Shown: one piece after another, positions 1 to 8,193 of the stretch
Position numbering within the stretch: the stretch's first letter is position 1
Layout of the letters: the number at the start of each line of letters is the position of its first letter
Source: Candidatus Jacksonbacteria bacterium RIFCSPLOWO2_02_FULL_44_20
Lineage (GTDB): Bacteria > Patescibacteriota > Patescibacteriia > UBA9629
Reading direction: 5' to 3'
DNA: 62,728 nt
Assembly (NCBI GenBank): GCA_001818155.1
Contig: MHJU01000012.1
Coordinates: 1 to 62,728 of the forward strand
Position numbers and translations under genes: made by a program
The notes under the pieces: model-generated
What the model was told of the DNA's origin: nothing
The model's database searches: none
What the model saw: only the letters and a program-made list of their open reading frames with translations

Positions 1-6
1 AAAATT

Positions 7-35
7 ACTGTAAAGATTGTAGATTAGTTTACAGT
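7..35. terminator. AT-rich hairpin, possible terminator of an upstream gene
   Basis: ACTGTAAA is followed 13 nt later by its inverse TTTACAGT, and then by TATTTTTAT on the + strand. This can be an intrinsic terminator for a gene left of the window or an operator-like palindrome. The stem is only 8 bp and AT-rich, so the call is weak. Confidence 0.4.
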
Positions 36-58
36 TATTTTTATCATCCAAGAAATTA

Positions 59-67
59 TGCTATACT
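59..67 (+). promoter_or_regulatory. Extended -10 promoter candidate for the DoxX gene
   Basis: TGCTATACT is an extended -10 (TGn plus TATACT), identical to the one in the promoter at 23590-23598 on the minus strand. No good -35 lies 17 nt upstream. It would give a leader of about 80 nt before the DoxX start. Confidence 0.45.
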
Positions 68-156
68 TCTCTGTGGATAAATTAAAGCGCGACGCGGGAG
101 GGGAGTTGCAATCTCGCAACAATCATCTTTTTGCGTTCTCGTTTTGAATCGTTACT

Positions 157-597
157 ATGCATCAATTCACTCAAAAGGATTTTGATCTCTCATCTCTGGT
201 TTTGCGAGTCGCGTTGGGGGCGTATTTTATTATCGCCGGACTCGCGCAAATTGTTAATTATGCAGGTTTTGCCGGCAACATTTCCGGATATGCGATAGTT
301 TCCTACATTCCGTACGCTGGAGTTCAAGGGGTCGTTTCCGCGCTTTTCCCTTGGATTGAATTGACGCTTGGATTGTTGCTTGTGTTAGGGCTTGCGACAA
401 CTATTTCAGCCTTGCTCGCCGCGCTTATCTCATTTATGTTTACTGTTGTGAATGGCTTTATAGAGGGCGCATCAATTGCAAGAGACGTGCTTTTTATCGC
501 CGTATCCCTTGCTCTTATGCTCATGGGCGGCGGAGGGTACAGTTTGGATCACAGAGTTCGCGGGAAAGGCAAGCGTATAGGAAATCAAAAAAAATAG
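157..597 (+). CDS. DoxX family membrane protein
   Basis: The 146-residue protein has four hydrophobic segments (about 15-35, 50-75, 80-105, 108-125). It starts with the family-like LVLRVALGAYFIIAGLAQI helix and has the PWIELTLGLLLVLGL helix typical of DoxX/SURF4-type proteins. It should sit in the cytoplasmic membrane. DoxX proteins are linked in the literature to quinone or redox functions, but substrate and reaction are unknown here. It lies 16 nt upstream of pyrF on the same strand and may be cotranscribed with it. The basic tail (RVRGKGKRIGNQKK) is probably cytoplasmic. Start chosen: the ATG of the ORF track. Confidence 0.75.
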   Translation: MHQFTQKDFDLSSLVLRVALGAYFIIAGLAQIVNYAGFAGNISGYAIVSYIPYAGVQGVVSALFPWIELTLGLLLVLGLATTISALLAALISFMFTVVNGFIEGASIARDVLFIAVSLALMLMGGGGYSLDHRVRGKGKRIGNQKK

Positions 598-613
598 GAG
601 GTAATAATTTTTC

Positions 614-1414
614 ATGACACTTGATGATCGCAAAAAACGAACTCATAATTCGGTCGCAAAGAAGCTCTACGATCTTATGGAATCAAAGCGGTCAAACCTA
701 ATTCTCTCTCTTGATGTAACGCGAGGGAGAGATTTTTTTGATATTCTTGAACGCGTTGCTCCTCATATAATTATGGTAAAAACTCATATTGATACGATGC
801 ATGGCTTTGACGCAGAGTTTATCAAGCGCTTGATTTCACTTAAAGAGAAGCACAGTTTTCTTATTTTTGAGGATCGTAAATTTGCGGATATCGGCAACAC
901 AGTAAAATTGCAATATACAAAAGGCGTGTTTCAGATTATTGAATGGGCTGATCTTGTTACAGCCCACATTTTCCCTGGACCAGGCGCAATAGTGGCTTTG
1001 CGGAAAGCGTGGAAAGAAACGAGATATGAACGAGGTCTCGTGATTCTTCCACAGATGACTTCCGAAGGCAACTTGTTCTCTCCGGAAGTTCGCGATAGGG
1101 CGCTTGAGATTGCAAAGGAGTATTGCGATTTTGTGATCGGGTTTATAGGAGCGTCTCAAGGAGATGGGTCGCTTTCGCTGATTCGCGAACGCGCATGGCC
1201 GGAATTTTTAATTTTTGTTCCGGGTGTTAACATACAAAAACAAAAAGATGAGCTTTCACAAACATACGTTGCGCCGGAGATGGCAATCCGCGAAGGCGGC
1301 GATATTATAATCGTCGGGCGCGGGATTTACGAAGATGAAGCTCCTGAACGCGCCTCGGTTGAGTATAAAGAAAGGGCATGGAGTGAACTTATGAAACGCG
1401 AACAATCTTCTTAA
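614..1414 (+). CDS. pyrF: Orotidine 5'-phosphate decarboxylase, eukaryote (URA3)-like
   Basis: The 266-residue enzyme decarboxylates OMP to UMP, the last step of de novo pyrimidine synthesis. Visible motifs, in order, are LSLDVT, MVKTHID (substrate Lys), the catalytic FEDRKFADIGNTVKLQY block, FVIGFIGA, FVPGV and DIIIVGRGIY for the phosphate site. The FEDRKFADIGNTV form is what I recall from yeast URA3 and plant/animal UMPS; E. coli-type PyrF has DLKFHDIPNTV. A strong Shine-Dalgarno AGGAGGTAA (596-604) supports the start. Its stop overlaps the convergent carB stop (1411-1414). It is the only pyrimidine gene on the + strand; pyrC, pyrD and pyrE are not in the window. Confidence 0.93.
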   Translation: MTLDDRKKRTHNSVAKKLYDLMESKRSNLILSLDVTRGRDFFDILERVAPHIIMVKTHIDTMHGFDAEFIKRLISLKEKHSFLIFEDRKFADIGNTVKLQYTKGVFQIIEWADLVTAHIFPGPGAIVALRKAWKETRYERGLVILPQMTSEGNLFSPEVRDRALEIAKEYCDFVIGFIGASQGDGSLSLIRERAWPEFLIFVPGVNIQKQKDELSQTYVAPEMAIREGGDIIIVGRGIYEDEAPERASVEYKERAWSELMKREQSS

Positions 1415-4400
1415 CGATTCACTTGAAGATACTGGTCCCACGGAGTAATATCTAAGAGATCAAGATTTTGATACATGCAGACCGCTTTTACAAAGAGCCG
1501 AGCTGTTTGGAGATTTGTGAGAATCGGAACATTTAAGTCAGCCGCAGTGCGGCGAAGCGCATAATCGTCATCAACTTCAAACGAGCCGGTTTTGACGGGC
1601 TTTTTATAATCAAAATCATTGATGACAATTGCAAGATCAATTTCTTTTTTGAACATGTATGTTGCAATATTGGGCTCTTTCGGCGCTTCGTGCAATTTGT
1701 AGAGCCGCGTAGCGATGACGCCGGAATACGACAAAAATTCAGTTGTGTGGTGAGTTGCATAAATCGTAAACCCGCGTTCTGAAAGCGCCCGTGCGCTCTC
1801 CAAAAATTTTTGCTTATTGGTTTCTCCACCAAGAGAAAGGAGTACGCCTTTTTTTGGCAGATGAAATCCTGTTGCAAGGATTGATTTTAGATACGCCGCT
1901 TCAAGCGTTTTATCCAGCGCGCCAACCTCTCCAGTTGAAGCCATTTCAACGCGCAATATCGGATCCGCTCCCTTCAGTCGGGAAAACGAGAATTGCGGCG
2001 CTTTTACGCCGACATACGGCAGTTCAAAAGTATTACGTTCGCATTTTTTCATTTTTGCGATCCCCCGGTTATGTTCTATGAGCGCATAAGTTGCCATTTC
2101 CACTAAATTGTTGCCTGTTACTTTTGAAACAAACGGAAAGCTACGGGAGGCGCGCAGGTTGCATTCAATAACTTTAATGTCATTATCTTTTGCAAGGAGC
2201 TGGATGTTAAACGGGCCTGTGATTGAAAGAGCTTTGCCGATCACTCGCGTCATCGCCCGAATGCGCCGCACAGTTTCAACATAGAGTTTTTGCGGCGGAC
2301 AGATGATGGTTGCGTCTCCGGAGTGCACTCCGGCGTTTTCCACATGCTCGCTTAAAATATCAATAAGCACCTCGCCTTTTTTAGCGACCGCGTCAACCTC
2401 AATCTCTTTTGCTCCGACAATGAATTTTGTAATGATAACCGGATGTTCGGGAGAAAGATAGGTCGCCTCTTTCAGATATTCGGAAAGATCTTCATCGTTA
2501 AATGCGATGTTCATCGCGGCTCCGGAGAGGACATAAGACGGACGCACAAGAACCGGATATCCAACCATGAGCGCGAATTTTTTTGCGGCCGAGATTTTTG
2601 TGAGTTCTTTCCAAGCCGGCTGGTCAATCGCGAGTTTATTTAATAGTTTTGAAAATTTATAACGATCTTCCGCGCGATCAATGTCTGACGGAGCTGTGCC
2701 TAAAATGCGCATTCCGGCTGACTCGCATTTTAACGCGATATTGTTCGGCGTTTGTCCGCCCATTGAAAGAACCACTGCCTGCGGGCGTTCCTCTTTATAT
2801 ATATCGCGTACGGTTTCAAAACTTAACTCCTCAAAATACAGCGTGTCCGCCATGTCGTAATCGGTTGAAACGGTCTCTGGATTATGATTGATCATGATCG
2901 TTTTGTATCCAATTCGCCGAAGCGTTTCTCCACATGTTACCGCGCACCAGTCAAATTCCACGGAACTTCCGATGCGATAGACTCCGGAGCCCAGTATCAT
3001 AATTTTTTTGTCCGGTTTTATTTTGTTTTTCTGTTTTTTTTCGTATGTGGAGTAGAGGTAGTTCGTTTGCGCAGGATATTCCGCGGCAAGCGTATCAATA
3101 TGATTTATACGCATCACGATGCCGTGCCTGCGCCTGTAGCGATATATTTCATCTTCGCTACTGTTTGTAAGAAGCGCGATTTGTTTGTCCGAAAACCCTT
3201 TGCGCTTTGCTTCATAGATAAGTAGCGGGTTTAGATATTGCGAGTCCTTTAATGTCTTCATAAAATCAGTGATATTTTTTATTTTATTAATGAACCACGG
3301 ATCAATGAGAGACCACTCTGCGATTTTTTTCGGCGCAACATTGCGTTTAAGAGCTTCTGTAATTGCAAGAACGCGATGTTCGTTTGGCCGTTTAATCAGT
3401 TCAATAAGAGCTTCCGGAGCGCGTTTACTGTTTATTATCCCAAGCGACTCTGCAAGGTGCGGATATTTTTGTGTGAGACGTTCTACGCTTGCAATAATTC
3501 CTGTTTGATCCAGCCCGAGCATACGAGACGCTTTTTGAAACGCTTCTTCAAACGATCTTCCGATTGCCATTACCTCGCCGACGCTTTTCATTTGCGTGCC
3601 GATTCCGCGATCAGCGCTTTTGAATTTGTCAGTGTCCCATCTGGGCATTTTTACGACTACATAATCAAGCGCTGGTTCAAAAAAAGCAGTTGTTTTTTTT
3701 GTGATTGAGTTTTGCAATTCCGGAAGATTCCAGCCGATCGCCAACTTCGCGGCGACGCGGGCGAGCGGATAGCCTGTTGCTTTTGAGGCGAGCGCGGAGG
3801 ATCGCGAAAGTCTGGCGTTCACTTCAATAATGCGATAATCTAAATGATTTTGAGTGCTTGCGCGGAGAGCAAATTGTATATTGCATTCTCCGACAATTTC
3901 AAGATTACGTATCAGTTTAATTGCGATTGAGCGCAGTCCGTGATATTCCCCATTCGTCAAAGTTTGAGACGGCGCGACAACAATAGATTCTCCCGTGTGC
4001 ACACCCATCGGATCCATGTTCTCCATATTACATACAGCGATGCAGTTGTCAGCCGAATCGCGAACCACTTCATACTCTATTTCTTTCCATCCCGTGAGGT
4101 CTTCTTCAACAAGGATTTGACGGTGCCTTAAAAGAGCGAGCGCCGCATAGTTTTCAAGTTCTTTTGCGTTTGCCGCGCATGCCGAGCCTTCTCCGCCAAG
4201 CGCAAATGCCGATCGTATAATAACAGGATAGCCGATTTTTTTTGCCGCGATAATCGCTGATTTTGGAGTTTCGGCAACTAGACTTTTAGGAGTTAAAAGA
4301 TTAAGTTTTTTGAGCGTTTGTATAAAAAGCGCGCGATCTTCAGTTTTTTCTATTGCGGACATTGGCGTGCCAAGAATGCGCGGTTTTTTATTTTCTCCGA

Positions 4401-4728
4401 GAAATCCTTGGTTGTGTAGATCAATCCCGCAGTTCAACGCGGTTTGTCCCCCGAAAGAAAGCAGAATGCCGTCGGGTTTTTCATGTTTTATAATTCTTGA
4501 AACAAAATGCGCATTTATCGGAAGAAAGTATACGCGATCCGCAAGCCCGCGAGATGTCTGATAAGTTGCGATATTAGGGTTGACGACAATGGTTTTTATT
4601 CCCTCTTCTTTCAGGGTTTTTATCGCTTGAGAGCCAGAGTAATCAAACTCGCCTGCCTCCCCAATTTTTAACGCGCCGGAGCCAAGAACTAGTACTTTGC
4701 GGAGTTTTGGACTTGAAATTTTATTCAT
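1411..4728 (-). CDS. carB: Carbamoyl-phosphate synthase large subunit, CAD-like
   Basis: The 1105-residue synthase makes carbamoyl phosphate from bicarbonate, ATP and glutamine-derived ammonia, together with CarA. Two tandem ATP-grasp halves are visible: the first starts LVLGSGALKIGEAGEFDYSG, the second MILGSGVYRIGSSVEFDW near residue 580. The MGS-like allosteric domain is at the C-terminus. Diagnostic strings resemble the animal CAD synthetase rather than E. coli CarB: QTSRGLADRVYFLPI, AFALGGEGS and NMENMDPMGVHTGESIVVAP. It overlaps carA by 8 nt (coupled translation) and its stop overlaps the pyrF stop tail to tail. Length is normal for the family. Confidence 0.96.
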   Translation of the reverse strand: MNKISSPKLRKVLVLGSGALKIGEAGEFDYSGSQAIKTLKEEGIKTIVVNPNIATYQTSRGLADRVYFLPINAHFVSRIIKHEKPDGILLSFGGQTALNCGIDLHNQGFLGENKKPRILGTPMSAIEKTEDRALFIQTLKKLNLLTPKSLVAETPKSAIIAAKKIGYPVIIRSAFALGGEGSACAANAKELENYAALALLRHRQILVEEDLTGWKEIEYEVVRDSADNCIAVCNMENMDPMGVHTGESIVVAPSQTLTNGEYHGLRSIAIKLIRNLEIVGECNIQFALRASTQNHLDYRIIEVNARLSRSSALASKATGYPLARVAAKLAIGWNLPELQNSITKKTTAFFEPALDYVVVKMPRWDTDKFKSADRGIGTQMKSVGEVMAIGRSFEEAFQKASRMLGLDQTGIIASVERLTQKYPHLAESLGIINSKRAPEALIELIKRPNEHRVLAITEALKRNVAPKKIAEWSLIDPWFINKIKNITDFMKTLKDSQYLNPLLIYEAKRKGFSDKQIALLTNSSEDEIYRYRRRHGIVMRINHIDTLAAEYPAQTNYLYSTYEKKQKNKIKPDKKIMILGSGVYRIGSSVEFDWCAVTCGETLRRIGYKTIMINHNPETVSTDYDMADTLYFEELSFETVRDIYKEERPQAVVLSMGGQTPNNIALKCESAGMRILGTAPSDIDRAEDRYKFSKLLNKLAIDQPAWKELTKISAAKKFALMVGYPVLVRPSYVLSGAAMNIAFNDEDLSEYLKEATYLSPEHPVIITKFIVGAKEIEVDAVAKKGEVLIDILSEHVENAGVHSGDATIICPPQKLYVETVRRIRAMTRVIGKALSITGPFNIQLLAKDNDIKVIECNLRASRSFPFVSKVTGNNLVEMATYALIEHNRGIAKMKKCERNTFELPYVGVKAPQFSFSRLKGADPILRVEMASTGEVGALDKTLEAAYLKSILATGFHLPKKGVLLSLGGETNKQKFLESARALSERGFTIYATHHTTEFLSYSGVIATRLYKLHEAPKEPNIATYMFKKEIDLAIVINDFDYKKPVKTGSFEVDDDYALRRTAADLNVPILTNLQTARLFVKAVCMYQNLDLLDITPWDQYLQVNR

Positions 4729-5848
4729 TGGAATTTATCATTGAAATCCATTCATCAAACACCCATTCTGTATCAGTTGGTCCGGGTGCGGCTTCCGGGT
4801 GAAACTGAACCGACATCCACGGATAATGCTGGTGCCATAATCCTTCAACAGTTCCGTCGTTTAAGTTCCGAAACCACACGCGCCAACCTTTAGGCACGGT
4901 TTTTTCATTAACCGCATAGCCGTGATTTTGGGTCGTGATGTACGCCCGATTGCGCAGTTCGTCAATAACAGGCTGGTTTTGGGAGCGGTGTCCGTATTTT
5001 AATTTGTATGTCTTCGCGCCACAGGCAAGCGCCAGGAGTTGGTTGCCAAGACAAATTCCGAGAATTGGAATTAAAAATGACGGATTACTAATCGCTAATT
5101 GATTTTTTATTTGTTCAATTGTTTTATCGCATTTTGCAGGATCTCCTGGTCCATTTGATATAACTATCCCATTGATTCTAATTTTTTCGTAATTCGTTAA
5201 TTCAAAGTTCCACGGCACACGAATCACTCGGCATCCGCGTTTTATAAGACAACGGATGATATTCAATTTCACGCCGCAGTCGTAGAGGAGAATAGTATTT
5301 TTCTGTTTCTCTATTTTTACTGTATTTGGTTCGTACACGATCGGTTCTTTGCAACTTACTTCAGCCACTAAATTTTGTTTATTTGGATCTTTAAAAGTAT
5401 ATTTCGTTAATTTGTCATTTGTAATTCGCCCCAACATCGTCCCTTTTTCCCGCAGTTTTTCGGTGAGCGCGCGCGTGTCCACGCCCTCAATCGCCGGCAC
5501 GCCTTCTGATTTCAGCCAATTTTCAAGCGATTGTTTAGCCTGCGGGTGAGAATATTCTTTGCAATATTCTCTGACGATGAGCCCTGCTATTTGTATTTTT
5601 TCTGATTCAAAGGAGTGACTAAATAAGTCTTTAGTTTTAAGTTTGGAGTTGGTCTCCACTCCATAATTTCCGATCAACGGATACGTCAACACTAAAATTT
5701 GCCCGTGATATGACGGATCAGTGAACGTTTCCGGATACCCAACCATGCCGGTATTAAAGACCACTTCGCCTGATGCATCGGTTTGCGCGCCAAAAGATTC
5801 GCCTGTGAGTATGGTTTTGTCTTCTAATATCAGTGATTGAGTTCTCAT
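4721..5848 (-). CDS. carA: Carbamoyl-phosphate synthase small (glutaminase) subunit, CAD-like
   Basis: It hydrolyses glutamine and channels ammonia to CarB. The N-terminal CPSase domain (NTGMVGYPETFTDPSY, GVDTRALTEKLREKGTMLG) is followed by a class I glutamine amidotransferase with nucleophile Cys in LGICLGNQLL and His/Glu in SVQFHPEA. The usual HQLL after LGICLG is NQLL here. QNHGYAV and NLNDGTVEG resemble the CAD glutaminase more than E. coli CarA. The ORF track starts at a TTG (5854); I prefer the ATG at 5848 (MRTQSLILED, 375 aa). No Shine-Dalgarno is visible because a terminator hairpin lies directly upstream. It overlaps carB by 8 nt. Confidence 0.94.
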   Translation of the reverse strand: MRTQSLILEDKTILTGESFGAQTDASGEVVFNTGMVGYPETFTDPSYHGQILVLTYPLIGNYGVETNSKLKTKDLFSHSFESEKIQIAGLIVREYCKEYSHPQAKQSLENWLKSEGVPAIEGVDTRALTEKLREKGTMLGRITNDKLTKYTFKDPNKQNLVAEVSCKEPIVYEPNTVKIEKQKNTILLYDCGVKLNIIRCLIKRGCRVIRVPWNFELTNYEKIRINGIVISNGPGDPAKCDKTIEQIKNQLAISNPSFLIPILGICLGNQLLALACGAKTYKLKYGHRSQNQPVIDELRNRAYITTQNHGYAVNEKTVPKGWRVWFRNLNDGTVEGLWHQHYPWMSVQFHPEAAPGPTDTEWVFDEWISMINSNE

Positions 5849-5855
5849 ATACAAA

Positions 5856-5877
5856 AAATCCCGAGAAGTCGGGATTT
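5856..5877 (-). terminator. Intrinsic terminator between hicA and carA
   Basis: AAATCCCGA-GAAG-TCGGGATTT is a perfect 9-bp stem with a 4-nt loop. On the minus strand it is followed by TTTTTTG, and the carA ATG comes only 7 nt later. The same stem sequence closes the rplY/prmC terminator at 19553-19594. It may end hicBA transcripts or act as an attenuator for carAB. Confidence 0.8.
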
Positions 5878-6094
5878 ATATGGTTATGAATTCTTCTATT
5901 GTTAAACCAGCTTGATCAATAATACTTTTTATTGTTTTCTTTTTAATGTCTTTATGGTGGTATGGGACAGTAACGCGGCGTTTTAGAGCGGGGTGAATAA
6001 GGATAACATGGCTTCCAGTTTGATGATCAATAATAAAACCAACTTTCTGTAATTTTTTAATTGTCTCCTTTGATCCTGGAACAGGTAGTTTCAT
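5876..6094 (-). CDS. hicA: HicA-type mRNA interferase toxin
   Basis: A 72-residue protein with the HicA/YcfA double-stranded RNA-binding-like fold: PGSKETIKKLQKVGF, then GSHVILIHP with the catalytic-type His, and TVPYHHKDIKKKTIKSIIDQAGL. HicA toxins cleave mRNA independently of ribosomes when not bound by HicB. The start is the ATG at 6094; the 17 extra N-terminal residues of the longer ORF lie inside hicB and do not match the family. It follows hicB with a 1-nt gap, an antitoxin-first order that is common for hicBA. It is embedded between pyrB and carA. Confidence 0.87.
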   Translation of the reverse strand: MKLPVPGSKETIKKLQKVGFIIDHQTGSHVILIHPALKRRVTVPYHHKDIKKKTIKSIIDQAGLTIEEFITI

Positions 6095-6095
6095 T

Positions 6096-6392
6096 TTATA
6101 CTGGTTGCAAAATAGTTTTTTCCCATTGCGGCAATTTAATTTCAAGTGAGGTGGTAATTAGATGGCCGTTTTCTACAGGAATCGGTTCTCCGTGTTTTAT
6201 CAAACTTTCCAGGTAGCCCTCTATCGCATCCCGCGCCATCGCTATTGCTTCTTCAAATGTCTCGCCTTCTGTGGAGCAACCGGGCAGAGCCGGTACAGTG
6301 ACAGTGTATCCGCCTTCATCAGCAGGTTCTAAAATCACTGTGTAATGATTGATTGTTATAGGCAGGTTCATCATAAATTTATTTACCATCAT
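6096..6392 (-). CDS. hicB: HicB-type antitoxin
   Basis: The protein (98 aa, or 91 aa from the ATG at 6371) contains the HicB RNase-H-like fold: YTVILEPADEGGYTVTVPALPGCSTEGETFEEAIAMARDAIEGYLE. HicB binds and neutralises HicA. Larger HicB proteins carry an added HTH or RHH domain; this one has none that I can see, so autoregulation by DNA binding is doubtful. Its ATG overlaps the pyrB TGA as ATGA (6389-6392), so translation is probably coupled to pyrB. Confidence 0.87.
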   Translation of the reverse strand: MMVNKFMMNLPITINHYTVILEPADEGGYTVTVPALPGCSTEGETFEEAIAMARDAIEGYLESLIKHGEPIPVENGHLITTSLEIKLPQWEKTILQPV

Positions 6393-7306
6393 ATCAAACC
6401 GCGTCTTTCGCCGTCAAGCGCTAAAAAAAGCGCCATGCGGACCCACACGCCGTTATGAGCTTGTTTGAAATAAATCGCGCGCTGGTCATTGTCTATCTCC
6501 GGGTTTATTTCCCCGACTCTTGGCAATGGATGCATAAAAAGGCAATCATCCTTAAAGAGCGCCGCGGTGGCTTTATTCAGCACGTAAGCATTTTTGAGCC
6601 GCGCATATTCTGCCTTATCTTGGAATCGCTCTTCTTGTACGCGCGTCATGTATAATACTTGAACTCCCCTCGCAATTTCATCCCATGTTTCAAGTTCTTG
6701 ACAAGAGATGCCCTGATTTTTTAGCTTAGTCAAAATTTCCTCCGGCATCCTTAAAGAAGAAGGGGAGATGAAATAAAATTTTGGATTAAAGTGAGCAAGA
6801 CCTTGAGATAAAGAGTGCGCTGTTCTTCCATATTTAAGATCGCCGACAAAAGCTATAATTAAATTGTTGAGAGGAATTTTTTCAGCGATCGTAAAAATAT
6901 CCAATAACGCTTGCGTGGGATGCTCGCCGCTTCCATCTCCCGCATTCACAATCGGCACATGCGATACTGCCGCCGCTCGTGCCGCCGCCCCGGTTTCAAA
7001 ATGGCGCATTACAATATAATCGGCATAACCGTTTACTATTTTAATTGTGTCTTCAAGAGTTTCTCCTTTTTTTGTTGATGTTGTCTTTGCGTCAGCAAAT
7101 CCTAAAACGTTGGCTCCTAACCGCAAGGCAGCGCTTTCAAATGAGAGACGCGTGCGCGTGGACGGTTCAAAAAAGAGCGTTGCGATAATTGACCCCCGCG
7201 CCGCATCGCAATAAGTGATGGGCGAGGATTTTATGTCGCGCGCCTTTTCAATTATTTGAAGAAGTTCATCGCGAGAAAAGTCTGTAATTGAAAGTATATG
7301 TTTCAT
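6389..7306 (-). CDS. pyrB: Aspartate carbamoyltransferase catalytic subunit
   Basis: It condenses carbamoyl phosphate with aspartate, the committed step of pyrimidine synthesis. Visible motifs are the carbamoyl-phosphate site FFEPSTRTRLSFE, the Lys loop STKKGETLEDT, NAGDGSGEHPTQALLDIFTI, VGDLKYGRTAHSL, YMTRVQEERF and HPLPRVGEI. Length (about 305 aa) is normal. The ATG at 7306 (MKHILSITDFSRDEL) fits the family better than the upstream start at 7324. Its 5' end overlaps the preceding membrane gene by 41 nt. No pyrI regulatory subunit is seen. Together with carAB it provides the first two pathway steps. Confidence 0.95.
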   Translation of the reverse strand: MKHILSITDFSRDELLQIIEKARDIKSSPITYCDAARGSIIATLFFEPSTRTRLSFESAALRLGANVLGFADAKTTSTKKGETLEDTIKIVNGYADYIVMRHFETGAAARAAAVSHVPIVNAGDGSGEHPTQALLDIFTIAEKIPLNNLIIAFVGDLKYGRTAHSLSQGLAHFNPKFYFISPSSLRMPEEILTKLKNQGISCQELETWDEIARGVQVLYMTRVQEERFQDKAEYARLKNAYVLNKATAALFKDDCLFMHPLPRVGEINPEIDNDQRAIYFKQAHNGVWVRMALFLALDGERRGLI

Positions 7307-7793
7307 ATGAAGTAAAAAGACCAATGCTCATAAGAGTTATGATAGCGCCCGCTAAAACAACTCCGATAAAAATAGCAAATAGCGCTTTCCGATAGGGGAT
7401 GCCGAAGAGGTATGCCGCAAGCGATGCGCTCCATGCGCCGGTGAAAGGTCCTGGAATTGCGATGTAGAGAATCAGAGCGGCCACTCCCCAGCCTTCAATT
7501 TTTTTTGAAATTCCGTGTTCAGTTTTTTTTCGCCACCAAAGATAAAGCGCAATCGGTTTATCTAAAAGCTTATGATGTGTTTTTATCTCTGGAAGAGCTC
7601 CTATGCCAAATAGTTTTTCAAACCCGGGCAAAAGCAGTAAAAGAAACGCTGGCGGAATCATATTGCCGAAAATCGCGGCGCCGTAGGCGAGCAAAGGGTT
7701 CGCTCCTTTGAAAATTCCATACGGTATTCCCGCGTTCAACTCCCCAACAGGCGCCATGGAAAGCAGAAAAATTTTAAGAAATGTTTCGTTCAT
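7266..7793 (-). CDS. Small multidrug export-like membrane protein
   Basis: About 175 residues, starting MNETFLKIFLLSMAPVGELNAGIPYGI and containing GNMIPPAFLLLLLPGFEKLF, an amphipathic linker, and AIPGPFTGAWSASLAAYLFGIP. This is the pattern of the small multidrug export protein family (PF06695), a set of membrane proteins of unproven transport function. The 40 residues before this Met in the ORF track overlap the upstream gene and look non-homologous. It overlaps both neighbours (20 nt upstream, 41 nt into pyrB), so it belongs to the long minus-strand operon. Confidence 0.72.
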   Translation of the reverse strand: MNETFLKIFLLSMAPVGELNAGIPYGIFKGANPLLAYGAAIFGNMIPPAFLLLLLPGFEKLFGIGALPEIKTHHKLLDKPIALYLWWRKKTEHGISKKIEGWGVAALILYIAIPGPFTGAWSASLAAYLFGIPYRKALFAIFIGVVLAGAIITLMSIGLFTSYETYTFNYRLFSR

Positions 7794-8193
7794 CACTCTG
7801 CATTTTAACAAGCTCTTCTGCCAATGCGCCTTTTTCTTTGAGCAAATCATCTTTCTTATTGGTCCAATACTGAACTGACTCTCTACTTTTGACTTTTTTT
7901 TTCTCATTAACACTGCTATCCAAAAGTTTGAGGCTTTTACGCAGATTTATTTCCGCGCCACTAAGCCGTTTACAAACCCCAGCATAGAGTCCGAGCGTTG
8001 TTGCGAAATCGGGATTTTTGCTTCCGCAATTACGGCAAAAGAATTCACCTTCTTTTAGAAGATGGTCTGTGTTGTTTTTGCATTTTTCTGAAGTTGTTTT
8101 TCTTTCCGGATCCTTGCGGCGTGGTCGCTTAGACTCTCTTTTTAGTAGATCAGCTCCAATGAATCCATCCACATAGATTTCAGGTTTGCTCAT
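7774..8193 (-). CDS. Hypothetical protein with a Cys-x2-Cys knuckle and coiled coil
   Basis: I do not recognise this 139-residue basic protein. The middle has a single zinc-ribbon-like knuckle (FFCRNCGSKNP) plus isolated Cys residues (SEKC, GVCKRL). The C-terminal half is charged and likely helical. Its start lies inside the 3' end of thrS (14-nt overlap) and its end inside the next membrane gene, so it is translated as part of the operon. Confidence 0.55.
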   Translation of the reverse strand: MSKPEIYVDGFIGADLLKRESKRPRRKDPERKTTSEKCKNNTDHLLKEGEFFCRNCGSKNPDFATTLGLYAGVCKRLSGAEINLRKSLKLLDSSVNEKKKVKSRESVQYWTNKKDDLLKEKGALAEELVKMQSDERNIS

